A DNA stretch of 64,000 bases from Trichoplax adhaerens (taxonomy: Eukaryota > Placozoa > Uniplacotomia > Trichoplacea > Trichoplacidae), in NCBI RefSeq assembly GCF_000150275.1, contig NW_002060944.1:6360564-6424563 (forward strand), written 5' to 3'. Each line of letters starts with the position of its first letter. Within the stretch, counting starts at the first letter, position 1. The notes under the pieces are model-generated. The model saw nothing but the letters and a program-made list of their open reading frames with translations. It was not told where the DNA came from and searched no databases. Position numbers and translations under genes: made by a program. Shown here one piece after another: positions 12,251-25,400 of this stretch.

Positions 12251-13864
12251 TTAATGATTACAAATTTTTTTATGAATATTCTTATGTTTCATTAGGGTGC
12301 CTGATTGCGAAAATGACTTACCGCAAAGATCGCAAGAATACGGTTTATGTCCGGAATGGACACGTTCATGTTTCCTAAGCTGACTTGAATCCGTAAAACA
12401 TTTTGAGCAAGTTTTACAACGATAAGGTTTTTCTCCTGTATGAGTTCTTCGATGTTTCTTAAGATCATTGTTTTGAATAAATTTTTTCCCGCATATATCA
12501 CAAGTATATCGTAAATCGCCATTGTGAATACGCTTATGGATTTTCAAATGGAAAGATTGCGTAAATGACTTTTGACAGATATTACACGTGTACGGTTTCT
12601 CTCCTGTATGAATTCTTTGATGTCTTTTGAGACTGTACGCTCGCTGGAAGGTTTTATCGCAGCGTTGACACCGATAATGCAATAAATTAGCTTCATCTTC
12701 TTGAGGTATATTTATAGTTTTCGTATTTATGCGATAGTTATCTTCAATATTGACATCGATTTTCTGTACATTATTTTTATTTTCTTCGACGTTCGAAGAA
12801 TTAACATTTTGTGGTAAATGTGAAATAGGTTGATCATTTTGAAGATTTTCCTCTTGCCTTTTAAAATTATGCAATAAATCATTTTCTAAACATTTCCTTT
12901 GACAAATATTAGATCTTTCCTGAACTGCACTATCGATAACAGTCGAAGCTACATTGTCATTATTTATGTTAGTTGAGCAGGCATTATAATCACCTTCGTC
13001 AATAAAATGTAATTGTAGGCAATTCTTGGATCCTTGTAGTATGGTATCGATACTAAAATTCGTGAGTTGCTTTATCTTTGATAAATTTCTCTTCTTGTTT
13101 GGATGTCCATTTAGCTTTCTTCGAGAATATGATGATGACGCTTTATTACTTTCATTATCAGCATTAGATGGAATAGCAAGTAGGCTATCAGAAAGTGTAG
13201 GTATCATTACAATTTCGTTTGCTTTAATAGAATCAGTAGAATTAATCGATGTGGAGATAGAACTACTTGAGGTTTGTACATTATTTGAAACTTGATAATT
13301 TGGAGTAGCCGGATCATGTTCCGATAATTGACCGCTAAATTTCCAGTTATTTTCATTATTGATATGTAATAAAGCTGAATTAGACGCTATATTGTTATAT
13401 TCACGAAAAATAAATGGTGGAAGTAAAGATGAATTCTTGTACAAGTGTATAGTAGGTATTTCGCTAATATAAGAATAAAGCTTTATAGCCTCTTCAGCAG
13501 ATATCTTACTAACGACAGTAGCAGCTATTGAGAAGGAAATTTTCAAAATTTTATCAACTATCTCTGTAACCTTTTGGTTGTACGGATAAAAGCATTGATA
13601 CAAAAATCGGCAATGGTCTGCCATATTACGGAGCAAACTCTTCAAGTTATTAGCTAATCTACCATCCTCTATGTTATCAAGTAATAGTTGCTGTAGTTTA
13701 ATCGAATCTTGTAATAATCGTCTAGCTATTAAATTAGTTCCCATCGGTGATACATGGTGCTTAAAATATTCCTGAAATAACTCTAATAAGATATAACAAG
13801 TCGCTACTAATTCGCAAGCTTGGAATCCCTCGATGGTAGTTGTAATGCTATGAGAGTTCTCCAT
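12251..13864 (-). CDS. C2H2 zinc-finger protein, five fingers, with helical N-terminal region (537 aa)
   Basis: Single-exon ORF. The first ATG is at 13864 (the frame is open four codons further, without ATG), and the stop is at 12251. Residues ~1-165 are rich in Leu, Ile and Lys with few prolines and look helical. They match none of the usual zinc-finger partner domains I know (BTB, KRAB, SCAN, ZAD). Residues ~165-400 are Ser/Asn/Asp-rich and probably disordered. The last ~140 residues hold five C2H2 fingers. The finger 2-3 linker is the unusual NGDLRYTC, parallel to TGDLRHKC in the paralogue at 749-1750. Finger 4 (TDSSQLRKHERVH) differs from the paralogue's by one residue. It is probably a nuclear DNA-binding regulator. 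The orthologue is not recognised. Confidence 0.95.
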   Translation of the reverse strand: MENSHSITTTIEGFQACELVATCYILLELFQEYFKHHVSPMGTNLIARRLLQDSIKLQQLLLDNIEDGRLANNLKSLLRNMADHCRFLYQCFYPYNQKVTEIVDKILKISFSIAATVVSKISAEEAIKLYSYISEIPTIHLYKNSSLLPPFIFREYNNIASNSALLHINNENNWKFSGQLSEHDPATPNYQVSNNVQTSSSSISTSINSTDSIKANEIVMIPTLSDSLLAIPSNADNESNKASSSYSRRKLNGHPNKKRNLSKIKQLTNFSIDTILQGSKNCLQLHFIDEGDYNACSTNINNDNVASTVIDSAVQERSNICQRKCLENDLLHNFKRQEENLQNDQPISHLPQNVNSSNVEENKNNVQKIDVNIEDNYRINTKTINIPQEDEANLLHYRCQRCDKTFQRAYSLKRHQRIHTGEKPYTCNICQKSFTQSFHLKIHKRIHNGDLRYTCDICGKKFIQNNDLKKHRRTHTGEKPYRCKTCSKCFTDSSQLRKHERVHSGHKPYSCDLCGKSFSQSGTLMKHKNIHKKICNH

Positions 13865-13876
13865 GTTGCTGCACAA

Positions 13877-16800
13877 TGCATAATAACAATGACTGCGTTG
13901 TTCCTAGATAACATGATCTAAATACTTGTAGTATGCTTTATATATAAATATACAAGATATACAGTATAAACATATAGATGTAGATGGTGCGTTTCTATAT
14001 GCTTAACATAATGGTATGACTATTATGGATATATATTGTAATGAAATTATTCTATGAATTTGTATTGCTAGGAACCTCTGCTTTAGTAACGTTTCTGCAT
14101 ATTAACATAAACTGGGAGCTTATATACAGTATCCTTACTACTGTTTAACTTTATATGAAAATGATATTAAAAGAAATAAATAGTGGAACGAGTTATCACA
14201 AAAAGAGTATTTATAGGGTTTTTCCTCACGTAATACGGATATTAAATGTTATAAGACGTTAACACTACCATCGCAACTACAGTTAGTCAATACATGTACG
14301 TGTGTTTCTATGGAAGCACGCATATGAGACAGAGGTAAAGAACGTCGTCTGATACCAGTTGTAATTAATATTCTAGATTACAGATAAGAGTCCTGTTAAG
14401 ATCTTGATAGTATCGACGATTGAAGTCTTCCCGATTTGTATATTTAAGGATGAATCTTGTTGCAAGTTTTAGAAAGAAAAATATATTCTAACTCATAAAC
14501 GCAGAAATTTAAAGCTCTGCAATCAGCTCTGCTTGGTAAATAAATGCGATTGTAAATTTCTACAGTTATTAATAACTATTAATAGAAATGCTTTTCTTCA
14601 CAGATGGATCTTTCTCGTAATTTTAAATACCGAACAATTACCTTGTATAGACGAAGTTGATAAACACGGAAATTATAACTTGCTTCGATGATTTCATTTC
14701 TGCTGCTGTATTGTAAAATTTTATTATCTAATGTCAATGGAAGTTGCTCGATAGAATAGGTGATATTGTTAAAGTAAGTTACGATAGTAAGAGAGTCGCC
14801 TATTCTTACGTTTCATTGTAAAACTTTTATTATTTTATCAATAATAAACGAGCATTACTAAATATAAGTCTTGTACAAACCACCGTTGAATGGAGTGTTG
14901 CATTAGCTATCTACATGGTTGTTATTGACTAATGCGGCAATCAATGATAGGATAGAGTAATAGCGCTATTTGGTCTGATCTGCTAATATTTAGAAGTGTT
15001 GCTTATATTCAAATGGTCTATGGAGTACCGTAACGCATGTTTTACCATAGCATCTTACTCTGTTAGAAATCAACAGAATAGGACCCTTAATTATACAAGT
15101 GTTGACGCCTATTCCTAGTTATGTATCAGTTTTACTGCCAATGAAAGAATTTTATGCAAATTTAGTAAAATAATGTTTATCATTTTTAGGGCTGTTATTG
15201 TTTATCTATGGGTTATATATGTTAGTATGCACGTTTATATGCATAATACATATTCATTCATCTGTATTTATATTTTTAGGTTATGTAGATAACTCCTTAT
15301 ATCGATAAATACATGACCATGTACATGTAAATGGTCTTTTTTATATAAAGAGCGAAAGAAAGAGATGTGCAATTGTGCATGTAAAAAAGATACGTATACG
15401 CGGCTCATGTAATCATTCCGAGAAGGGCATCATTTAGTAGCAGTTACTAATAGAATTGAATGAATGATAAATGTTTTATTTTACAGGATAATTAAAACTA
15501 ATTATTTCAAAGGGTTACCATTGTACGGCGAATGATTAAAATTTCTTATAAAGTCTAGATGTTATAGCAGTTATTATTTGATTGATTGGTGCAATGATTT
15601 CTTGATTTCATTCCTGTATTGTCGGGTTACAGCTAAATTATAAGAGGCCCGAAGCTAAAAATATTGCATCCTGCAAGTTACTACATTAATGTAATCAATT
15701 TCATTATTTGATAAGGTAGTAACAACGTTGATCTCTATATTGTTTCGGACTATTCTATTTTAAAATAGCATTTTTCCATTCGTATGATAAAAAGGTTAAT
15801 GTTTATTGACCATGCCGGTAAAGATACAAAGCACATTTGGAGCTGGATTAGTTCGTACTATGGTATCACGCAAGCTGGAAGAGTTGTTTTGTTCGTGCCC
15901 GCCGTAAGCAGTAAACCTAATGATTTACTTGCATACTATTTATTTAAAAACAAATAAAAACGTTAAAGTACCTTACCGAATTGGCTACCTATTGATTTTA
16001 TGCAAATCTGTTTACAAATTGTTTTTTGTTTCGGGCCTACACCTTTCTAATTTACGTCATTCTGACGTGAAATAAAATCATTTTCGCTAGATACAGTTGA
16101 ATTAGTGCAGCATTCTATTCAGCTTAAGTTCCATAAAGGAAAAGATTTACGTATAGAAATTATGTTATTATTTATCATTAATTGTTATATGTTTTCTGCT
16201 CTTTTTTGTCTTATAAATTGGTTAAACTTTAATTAAAACGTTATTATTATCAACAAATTCAAATTTTAGAGACATGATAGAATCGCATCATTACAACTAG
16301 TTAACTTAAATTGTTAAATATTATCGTAAGGATGACCAAGAGAATGAACTGATTAAATTTTACTTTATTGGTAGATTGTATTACAAGTAATCGCAATATA
16401 TAGCTAACTTGCTACATCTGATATTGAAAGCATTAGCATAACAATTTGTCTACAGTATTACGATATTCACTGACATTAAGCTCCAGCTAAAGCATCTGAA
16501 CTGAATTTCTAAAGTAATAGTTGCTACCTTGGTGTCAAATTCAGTACCGTATTGGCATCGCTACATTCTTTAGTGATACTAAATCTTACACAATATCGGG
16601 TTGATTATTAGGCTATTACAATTACAAGAATTACATGCAAGTTTTGTTTTTAAGTAGTCATTATTATATTGCACTATATTATCTCAGAAAATTATGTTTG
16701 ATAGCTGTACTAGAAAGAATAAACTGAAGGTGGATGCTATTTAGCGGTATAATGAATCATCCGTTTATTTACCTTTTGTACCCACTTCCTAAGAATAAAT

Positions 16801-18822
16801 AATAGTTAATAAATGAATGCGATGGAGGTAGTTTAATTTAAGGGCTATAACAATATCCAGTGCTGATGTTTGCTTCTGCATTAAGATAACATCATACGTG
16901 TCTTAATTGCAGAACATGGGAACTCACTCGATAATTATTGTCTGCAGAGATGGAATAATTAATAAAAATGACGGCTAATAAAAAGGAAATACTGCATTCT
17001 AATTTCATCAGCTAACGATGTACATGAATAAATGATGGCATACGAAGGCTACCGTATACATGTAGCGTATTATTTCGGCACACAGCCCTAGATCTTGTCG
17101 TACTCAGCCTATGGGTTCTATCACAGTGAGGATTATCGTAACTAAAATCATAAATAGTCTCATAATTATTCAATAATTTACCCGCATTACTGATGATACT
17201 GATAGGGCTACACAACGAGGGATTCCAACTTGGCATTATCAAGGTCTTGACAAAGCTATGATATCGTATTAATACCACAAAGATATGTTATAAAGGTCAG
17301 GATCGAAATAGTCCTATTTACTACACGCATGTAATGAAGGTTTTCTTAGCTCTAGTAGTAATGAAATATAGATTTACGAGTAAAAATTTATTTAATGTAC
17401 ATTATATTTTGACAGTATTAGCTTAATCATGTTGTTTATAAAGGATAAAATACTGTATTTGGAGTTATTTTATGTGTTCTGTGAAATGAATATAAAATAT
17501 GCAATTTTTAGCTATGGTGTTAAAGGTAATTATCTAGTCTTGTTTTTGGATTCCGAATTGAAAATCTTCTTTTAGTAAACAATAACTGGCTCACAAGTGA
17601 GATATGAGAGGCGCTATATACTACAGTAGAGGTGTACGTACATTAACTGCTGACAACGGATATACAACATATACAAGCAAGTTAATTGGCCTTTATTTGC
17701 TGTTTAACTTAAATATATGCAACAGCATAAAGTTATGTAATAAAAAATTGATATAACAGATAGTGGCTACAATGTGCACTAGTAGAAAACGTAAGTAAAT
17801 TGATTTGGCCACCGTTAATGAATTCGTACAGGAGAAATATTTGCTGAATCGATTTGCACTCGATCTTACTCGACGATATAAGAAAATATAGAGATAGAAC
17901 TGAGAGATTTCTCAGCTAGAATATACTGTAAAAGCATTGATGAAATTTTGATTAGAACGTTAATTTATCGTTGCGATGGTTAATTTTATATAGCTATATC
18001 GTGTGATAAGGAAAGCTACGAAGACGTGTAGGTAATCGTCTTTTCCTTAATGATCTATCGGCAGGAATGCGGAAGGTGTTATTTAATGTAATACCGCACT
18101 TCAAATGTAAATTAATGTTATTTATTTACTCTGTATTTCTGAATGAAAATAATTGACTGTACACATTAGCTATGGCTATATATGATATTGTTATTGGTTA
18201 ATTAAAGAATCTTATTGATAATGTGTGAAGTTGAAAATAAGTGCACGCCAACGTGCCGGCTAAGCGGATGTAGGAACCTTTATAGTAATATCCTAATTAA
18301 CAACAGCAGGCACGGTCTGATGTTATTTTGTCTATCTTTATTATTATAATGCAATAGCCTGCAATTAAGCATGTTTATAGTAGTTACCTGCGTTATGAAT
18401 CTTGATAGCTTTTATCAGTCTATCTGTATTAATAATATATAATGTATTATAAATTACAGTTGTTGGCACATTAGTAGACAGGAATAGTGCTAGCGGCATA
18501 TTAAACCGTGTATGCAGCTACTTTCCTGTAAGTACGCATACATCAATTCTCTCAATACTTATTCATTATAGTACAATAGTTATGGTTGTTATTTCTAGTT
18601 TTAGGCTATTGTATCTAAACCTTTACTTGTCGTGGTTGAAATTGTAAATAACAGTCTGAAAGTTATAAGTTCGATTGCAAGCATTTGATTTTAAATCCTT
18701 ATTTTAAAGGTTACTAGCGTTTGCAGCTTATATAACGTGCATTCTGAAATAAAGCGTGGACATATTTTAATTTCATGCAATAGACAAGAAAAATGAGGCG
18801 TATTGAATAGTGAGGTATAATG
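13877..18822. other. Gene-poor AT-rich stretch upstream of the second zinc-finger gene
   Basis: I found no conserved exon on either strand. Frames at 15799-15957 (plus) and 17012-17278 (minus) are open but match nothing I recognise. No pentamer arrays occur here, in contrast with the 2.5-6.5 kb region. Confidence 0.4.
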
Positions 18823-18834
18823 CAAATAAATGAA

Positions 18835-18885
<51 letters not shown>

Positions 18886-18889
18886 ATAG
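18823..18889 (+). repeat. (AAAT)n microsatellite
   Basis: About sixteen tandem AAAT units, nearly uninterrupted. They account for the poly-Leu/Tyr/Ile-type minus-strand frame at 18691-18918, which is therefore not a gene. Confidence 0.95.
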
Positions 18890-19907
18890 AAGCAAATAAA
18901 TATCAAAGTGAAGTGCAATCGTTACAAACACGCTGCCAAGATACTGATAACTTTGCAGTAGGATACATCGTACATGTAGATTGCGGGATAATTCTATATT
19001 AAAGGTTTAACTACAACGTGCCCCTTCTTACTGTATTGCAAAAGACTGAATCGGGCAGGGTACCGTACTGCAAATGGATAATGGATGCCACATGCAGAGA
19101 TAATTTTCTTAAATACTATACAGGTAGTGATGCGTGGCATAAACGTCTGAAAGTTGCCGTTATTTTTGTGACGGAATAGGAAGTTGACGATTTTCTGTAA
19201 ATCATATTAAAAAGATTTCCAACTGTCGTTTGATTTCATGACATTTCATCTATGCTGTCAAGTCATACATTACATAAGAAAAATGGATCATTTTAAGCCC
19301 ATTGAGTCCTCCGTAATTATTTAGCGGTCTTTGCTGACATTCATGCTGTAGTTACGTATTTATCCGGTTAAATAGATAGATTATAATATCAGGCATACCT
19401 TTTAAACGCATACTATATCTTTTAAATAGTGATCACTTTGATCAATAACAGGTGCAGCTTAGCTTGTCGAAATTATCCAATTACTGCAATTGAACATTAA
19501 ATACTTTGTAAGACCGTATCACCTTATGTAAGCAGCTACTGCATCATGGATAAGTACGCATGATGATTTTTTTTGTCGGTCTTTAAAATTTATCTGAGCT
19601 GATATCTGGTATGTTCCTGATTATCGTTCTTGGCCGATTTGGAGTAGATTTATACGCCAATAAATTAGAAACACCTTGCACAATTCTAGGTACATTGACA
19701 TTGGAGTTCCTAGGATCTAGTTGAGTGTCTGATGTAGTGCATATTATCTATATGATATACTCTCCTATTATTGCAGTCTCACTGTAAGCACTATATGCAC
19801 ATGCATTGATATTTGTTTTGATTTTTTGAAATGGACCTTATTTGGTATGAGCTCATTTCTGCGCAAAAGCTGTGTACAGTATGTACAATTGTACATTAGG
19901 TCCAGCC

Positions 19908-20075
19908 ATAATAACCCCGATTACTCAGATACTCAGCGTAAATAGCTTAAACGATGATACATTATTCTAAGAGTCTCTTTGAATAATCGCGTGAAATTTG
20001 AGGTACAGACTCTTAGAATAATGTATCATCGTTTAAGCTATTTACGCTGAGCATCTGAGTAATCGGGGTTATTAT
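19908..20075. mobile_element. Hairpin element: 69-bp inverted arms around a 30-bp loop
   Basis: Bases 19908-19976 and 20007-20075 are reverse complements over 69 bp with a single mismatch (A at 19932 against the expected G). The loop is 19977-20006. The outer ends read ATAATAACCCCGATTACTCA and its complement. Near both ends the flank contains TTGTACAT, which could be a target-site duplication or simply pentamer-like sequence. There is no coding capacity. The most likely readings are a foldback or MITE-type element, or a transcribed long hairpin feeding small RNAs. A partial copy of one end lies at 6371-6408. Confidence 0.8.
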
Positions 20076-20346
20076 TGTACATGCCAATTATTGTCATATG
20101 CTAAAAAAATAGTTCTTTATTTACTAAAGTAAACTATGTGAGTATAACATTGTTTACAAGGGAAATGACAGCCTGCTTGGTGATATTTGCAATATAAACT
20201 CATCCGACAACTTTCGAACGTTCATTAATACCGGGCATTAGAATCTGTTTCAAAGGTCAATCCAAAGACCTCTAACCTACAGCGTCATAATTTTGGTCAT
20301 TTTGGTAGTAGCAGAGTTCGAAGCGAAAAAAGGTTTTTCTACAGTA

Positions 20347-20757
20347 AGTACTGTACGCCATACAGTGTATAGTACTGTACTGTACAGTACTATAGAAAAT
20401 AGTGCTAACATACTGTACTGTAACCTACTCAGTATCGGTATGGTAGAGATGTCGCCAGACTGCACGATTGCACGTGCCACGTGGTTTTACAGTACTGTAC
20501 AGTGCTGTACTGTACCGTACTGAAATGGACGTTTTTAACATACAGTACTGTACTGTACTGTATCGCTACGCCGACCGGGATACTGTACAGTACAGTGTTA
20601 CAGTGCACGATTACAGTATCATGTACGCTAATGTAATAACTAACTACTGTACAGTACAGTATTAACCGTGCTGTCGCTTAGCCAAAGGTGATATTGCACG
20701 ATATGTACAGTACTGTACAGTACTGTACATAGTACAGTACATTATACAAGTACAGTA
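20347..20757. repeat. GTACA/GTACT pentamer cluster 6
   Basis: Dense runs at 20368-20392, 20489-20521, 20542-20562, 20582-20596 and 20704-20745, with repeated orientation switches. It accounts for the overlapping frames on both strands between 20277 and 20665. It lies about 1.7-2.1 kb upstream of PCYT2. Confidence 0.9.
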
Positions 20758-21935
20758 TGATGTGATTTAATGGCTAGCTAAACGTCGCCGACAGTGCAAG
20801 AGTCAAGACAGTCTTATTATTCTAAGTACCTTATGTCTGCCCAATAAAGCTTTGTTTTACACCTTAAGTACTATATACAGTATATTCCCTAATGTAATAT
20901 ACTGTAGTTCCAGGGTCAAATTGAAACACCCGGGTGCACCAGAAGCTTGACCTACTGTACTCTAGACTAGTCTCCATTAGAAAAAGACCTGGACTGATCA
21001 CTCCCTCAGACAGACGGACCTTTCTTACCAGATAACTCCATGAATATCGAAAAATAGCTACCTAGTATGGATCTTCCGCGTCTGTTTTCGAAATCACTGG
21101 TACTAATTCTAATAATATCGACAATCTTATATAACTGTCTCCAAACGGAACTGAGTAAAAAATAGTAAGATTTAGCGTAAAGTTACTTCATTTAGAGAAT
21201 ATGAGTCAATTCAAAATTGACCATCTGCATACTGAAGCACTGTCATAATGAAGTGTTTGACACAATATTTTGACGAGATGAGGTCGAAAATGTCTGTCCA
21301 TCCTAGAGTGATCAAATCCAATTTCACAGACAGAGCGTACAGACGGCACAGTACAACTGTACAGTAAACTTGTAGAAATATTACAGTACTTACTTATTAC
21401 TGTAGATTATAGTTTAGTTTATGATATAGTATGCTGATGTCAGTCTCTGATTTATATTTCTAAGAGATTTGCTTTAAATTGAACTCAAATTCTACGTCAA
21501 CAGATCCTTACAACCTTAAGCTTAACACCTGATATTTTTTTAATTAATTCATTTAATTTTTACTTTAGTACTGGTACAGTATTAACTTACTGTATTTGAT
21601 CATCTACTGTACTTTGAAACAGTGGGATGATCTGGATCTTGGGTGATATTTCGTATGCTTGTTTACCAATTCAAGGACTATTTAATCTTCTATTGTAGTC
21701 CTTGACTAAGGAGAATAACTCTAATTTTTCGATACTACTACAACAGTATACTAATGATGGCAATCTATAGCATAATAATGAGGCTCATGTCATGAGGGCA
21801 CCCATGTGGGTGTAGGCTTCGAATGGGGTGATATCGTGATATTTATGCTATGCTAACACTGATATTATTCGACCGAAGTACAATATTGTTATTTATTATT
21901 ACTGGCACCATCCCCATCGCTTTATTGACGGTCTT

Positions 21936-22275
21936 TACAGTACTTATTGATACATTTTACAGTACTGTACCGACATGCCAAGTACTGTACCGTACTGTAT
22001 AACATAGCAATTAGACACAACACATACAGTACTGTAAGTACAGCATTACCTTGTAGTAACTGTATACTGCGCCAAGGCTGTATTTGCTAACAATAACCTG
22101 GAACTTCTGTACAAGTATTTGACCAATCGTCTCGCTCTGTAATTTAGACGACAACTGTGCAAATAAATTGGCATTGTAAATACTACCAATTTATTCATGT
22201 ACACTTGTACATAGTAAAGCATTTTATACAGTATTATTAGTGTAATGAGAGTAAAGTACTGTACAGCGTACAGTA
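21936..22275. repeat. GTACA/GTACT pentamer cluster 7, proximal to PCYT2
   Basis: Runs at 21936-22001, 22025-22042 and 22256-22275, ending about 180 bp before the PCYT2 start codon. The position fits the promoter or 5' UTR of that gene, but no core-promoter motif is claimed. Confidence 0.75.
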
Positions 22276-22452
22276 GAGATCTGTAGTGTCGACGTGGCGG
22301 TGGATTGGGGTTACTGGGGGTTACAAGGTGTACGAAGTTGGTCAATATCAACTTCTCACGCAGCTACGCGTTCGTCTTGCTTTAATACAAAAGGAAAGAT
22401 TTGTGCTGTAAAGTGTATCATTAAAAATACTTGGTATATACTCATCGATGAC

Positions 22453-25400
22453 ATGGCAGTGGTTATAGATTACAACGACATTTCAACCATTCAGACTGAG
22501 GGAGAAGCCGTAAGAATTTGGTGTGACGGATGGTAATGTTAATCCATGCAAATACTTCTATATACAGTATACTGTACGGTATATTAAGGTAGCGACAACT
22601 GACCCAACTGACTTTACTACGATGAGCTAAGTTGTACTATGGTAGAGTAATAAGAGTTCAAGACAGATCATACTTTAGTGTCCATAGAAGCTGCTCTACT
22701 AACGATAGTGAAGTAAAATCAAGGTGGATGCTTTCTTTTGATGCTATTGACTTGTACAAAGTCTAGCTAAAATTCAGCTTTAATTAGTGTATTATATTAT
22801 TAAAGGATGCGTGCGATCAATTGTATCGTCCACTACAATTTGACAATAACAATAATACAGTACAGTACTGTAGGTAGATGATGTGAAGGGTAGGCCAGCC
22901 GTAGACAGTAATGACCCTTTTATACTTGAGCTGAACAGTACATTGTATAGGAAACAGATGTGTGTATGCGCGTTTATACTGTACAGTACAGCAGTCTATT
23001 GGTCGACTGTGCACTATACTGTAAATTATAATGTACTGTAATTGTGGTAGATTGAGTGGATTAATATTCACTGCGAAAAATTCAAATTTAAGAGCAAAAT
23101 AACCCCAATTCGCTTATTGCTTGTTAAGTGTGTTTATGTTCACTTCATGAACGGGTAAATACGATACATTGAACCACATTGAGTGATTCTTATCCTACAA
23201 AGAGTAGAAAGTTAGTTGGAGTCTTGAATTTCTCATATTCGAGCATGACAGTAACATAAGATAATATATATGTACTGTATATATTAAACCGATGTTACAA
23301 TAAAAAGGGTGTTATAATGATAGCACAGTAATTCGTTAAGCCACTAAGTTGAGTAACACTGTAGTACTTATTTATCTTATTTTCACGCAGGGATTGTTAA
23401 TTGACGAAAAGACTAGTAACTAGATCTCAAATCATGGTACCGGCTCATATACGATAAGTTAATTTATTCATTTGAATGACATTCATTACGCAGTCGTGTT
23501 TACGGTGGGATTGATCAGCATCACTCTTCATTTACACAGTGTAAAAATGGATATTGGTTAATGTAGTTGGAAGCTAATTAATCCGAACAATTTCGACTAA
23601 ATTAACCACTTCTTCCTGTCTTACGTCTAGTACTGTATATCTACGGCACAATATACGCCTTCGTTGAACAGAGGTGATAATTTGAGTCTCTGCTTGATGA
23701 GAGAAAATAATTTATATCGGCAATATTGAATTGCTATAAGAAATTTGGACAGTATTGTTGTAATCAATAGCACATATAGTGTCTGCAGCCTGCTGTGCGA
23801 GTCGTGTACTACATCATCAATATTTGTTGTATCGAAGGAGTAGAGTAGAAAGTAATCTATCAATATCAATCGCATAAACGATAGTTTTTATGAGGGATGA
23901 TATAATTCATCAGTGGGCTCTTCCTTTTTGTCGATTCTACTGTATGTGTAAGTAATCAGATGGCGACTTAAACGAAAATAGTGATAAAGTTTTTCTGTCT
24001 GTCTAGTCAAGCTATTGTTGAATACGTTTTACGGTACATACTTATACAATAGAACCTTAACTATGATAACTAGCATTTTTAAATGATTGAGCCAGCTTTA
24101 TAAGCTGAAACATTCTGTGGTTTAAGTTATAAATGTAAACGTCTTGCACTTTAAGTACATTATTGATTATCATTATTTACATAGAGTGGTTATACAAGGT
24201 GGTATACGATCTAAGTTATCTTTGTAATCATCATTATTATTTTCTCATAGTTTCGATATGATGCATTACGGCCACGCCAATGTCTTACGTCAGGTATGAT
24301 AGTGATATCTTTACTGCTAAGGTTCATCTATGATTGGAATTGTGTATCTTTCTATGAATAAAAATTTTAAAATGATGTAATGCCGCAATTACGGTCCATA
24401 CTAGTTTATTATGGTATAAACTGTAGGGAGTAAATAATTGTGATTATAAGTATTGTTTAATTAGTTTGCTTAGACTTTATAAAATTGTTTTTAATTGGTA
24501 GGCGAAATCATTTGGGAGCTTTTTAATTGCTGGTGTTCATTCTAGCGGTAAGCTAATCCCTAATCTTAGATTATAATTATAAGATCATATAGCTTGTTTT
24601 CAATGGATTATTAAGAAGGTATGAAAATTTTTGGAGTATAAATTTTAAACTGTGGGAATGGGCAATACATACATGCGAGTAATTTTTATGAAGGATTGTA
24701 CTTTAAAGGAATTTTATACGCTGTAGCTATCTACTAATTTCCTTTTATAATTATCAGTAAATGTGTTATGCATGAATGCTTAGATAATTTTATCGATTGC
24801 AATCCTAATCCATTTAATTTGAACAATACCCTTGAATTAGAAAAATCGAATGTCTAGTCATAGTGATTACATCTGCGAGTACCTGTGTACAGTGCTCCAT
24901 TTTATTGGTATCTTACAGTATTTGATGATAAGGGTATGTACGGAACGTACAGTATCATTTGTGGCTTTAGTTTATCGTTTTTAATTTGTACTGTCATTCC
25001 AATAATTCGATAGGTTACCTCTTTCCTACTACGTTACTCGTTACCAAGTTTATATAACTTATTATTAACTGAATGATTTCAACTATATCTTTGTTTACGA
25101 ATTTAATGTATTACTCTGTAGAAGAAATTGCGAAGAACAAGGGTCCACCGGTACTGACCTTAGATGAAAGGTCTAATTAAATGAAGATGTTTTTTATATA
25201 ATAATTATATATAATATCTAGCATATGCATTTATGCTTTAATGTTCGTCTATTCTTATGTTAATTAGAGCAAAGCTTTTAGGATCTGTTAGATGGGTAGA
25301 TCAGGTTAGGAAGGCTAGTTTCAGTCGCTATATGGAGTATAGATTAACGTATTCTATGTGCAAATTTATTTTTGACCATTTATTGACCTTGATTATTGAA

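Noticed and set aside
12292-12522. Minus-strand ORF inside the second zinc-finger gene
   Set aside because: Out-of-frame shadow of the finger region.
15799-15957. 52-codon plus-strand ORF, with an alternative frame ending at a GTAAGC donor
   Set aside because: Two incompatible readings, no partner exons and no recognised family.
17012-17278. Minus-strand 88-codon ORF
   Set aside because: No domain, no splice context, isolated in a gene-poor stretch.
20277-20665. Three overlapping ORFs on both strands
   Set aside because: Pentamer array again; mirror peptides on opposite strands.
22046-22351. Minus-strand 101-codon ORF antisense to the PCYT2 leader
   Set aside because: Overlaps the array and promoter region of PCYT2; no recognisable domain.
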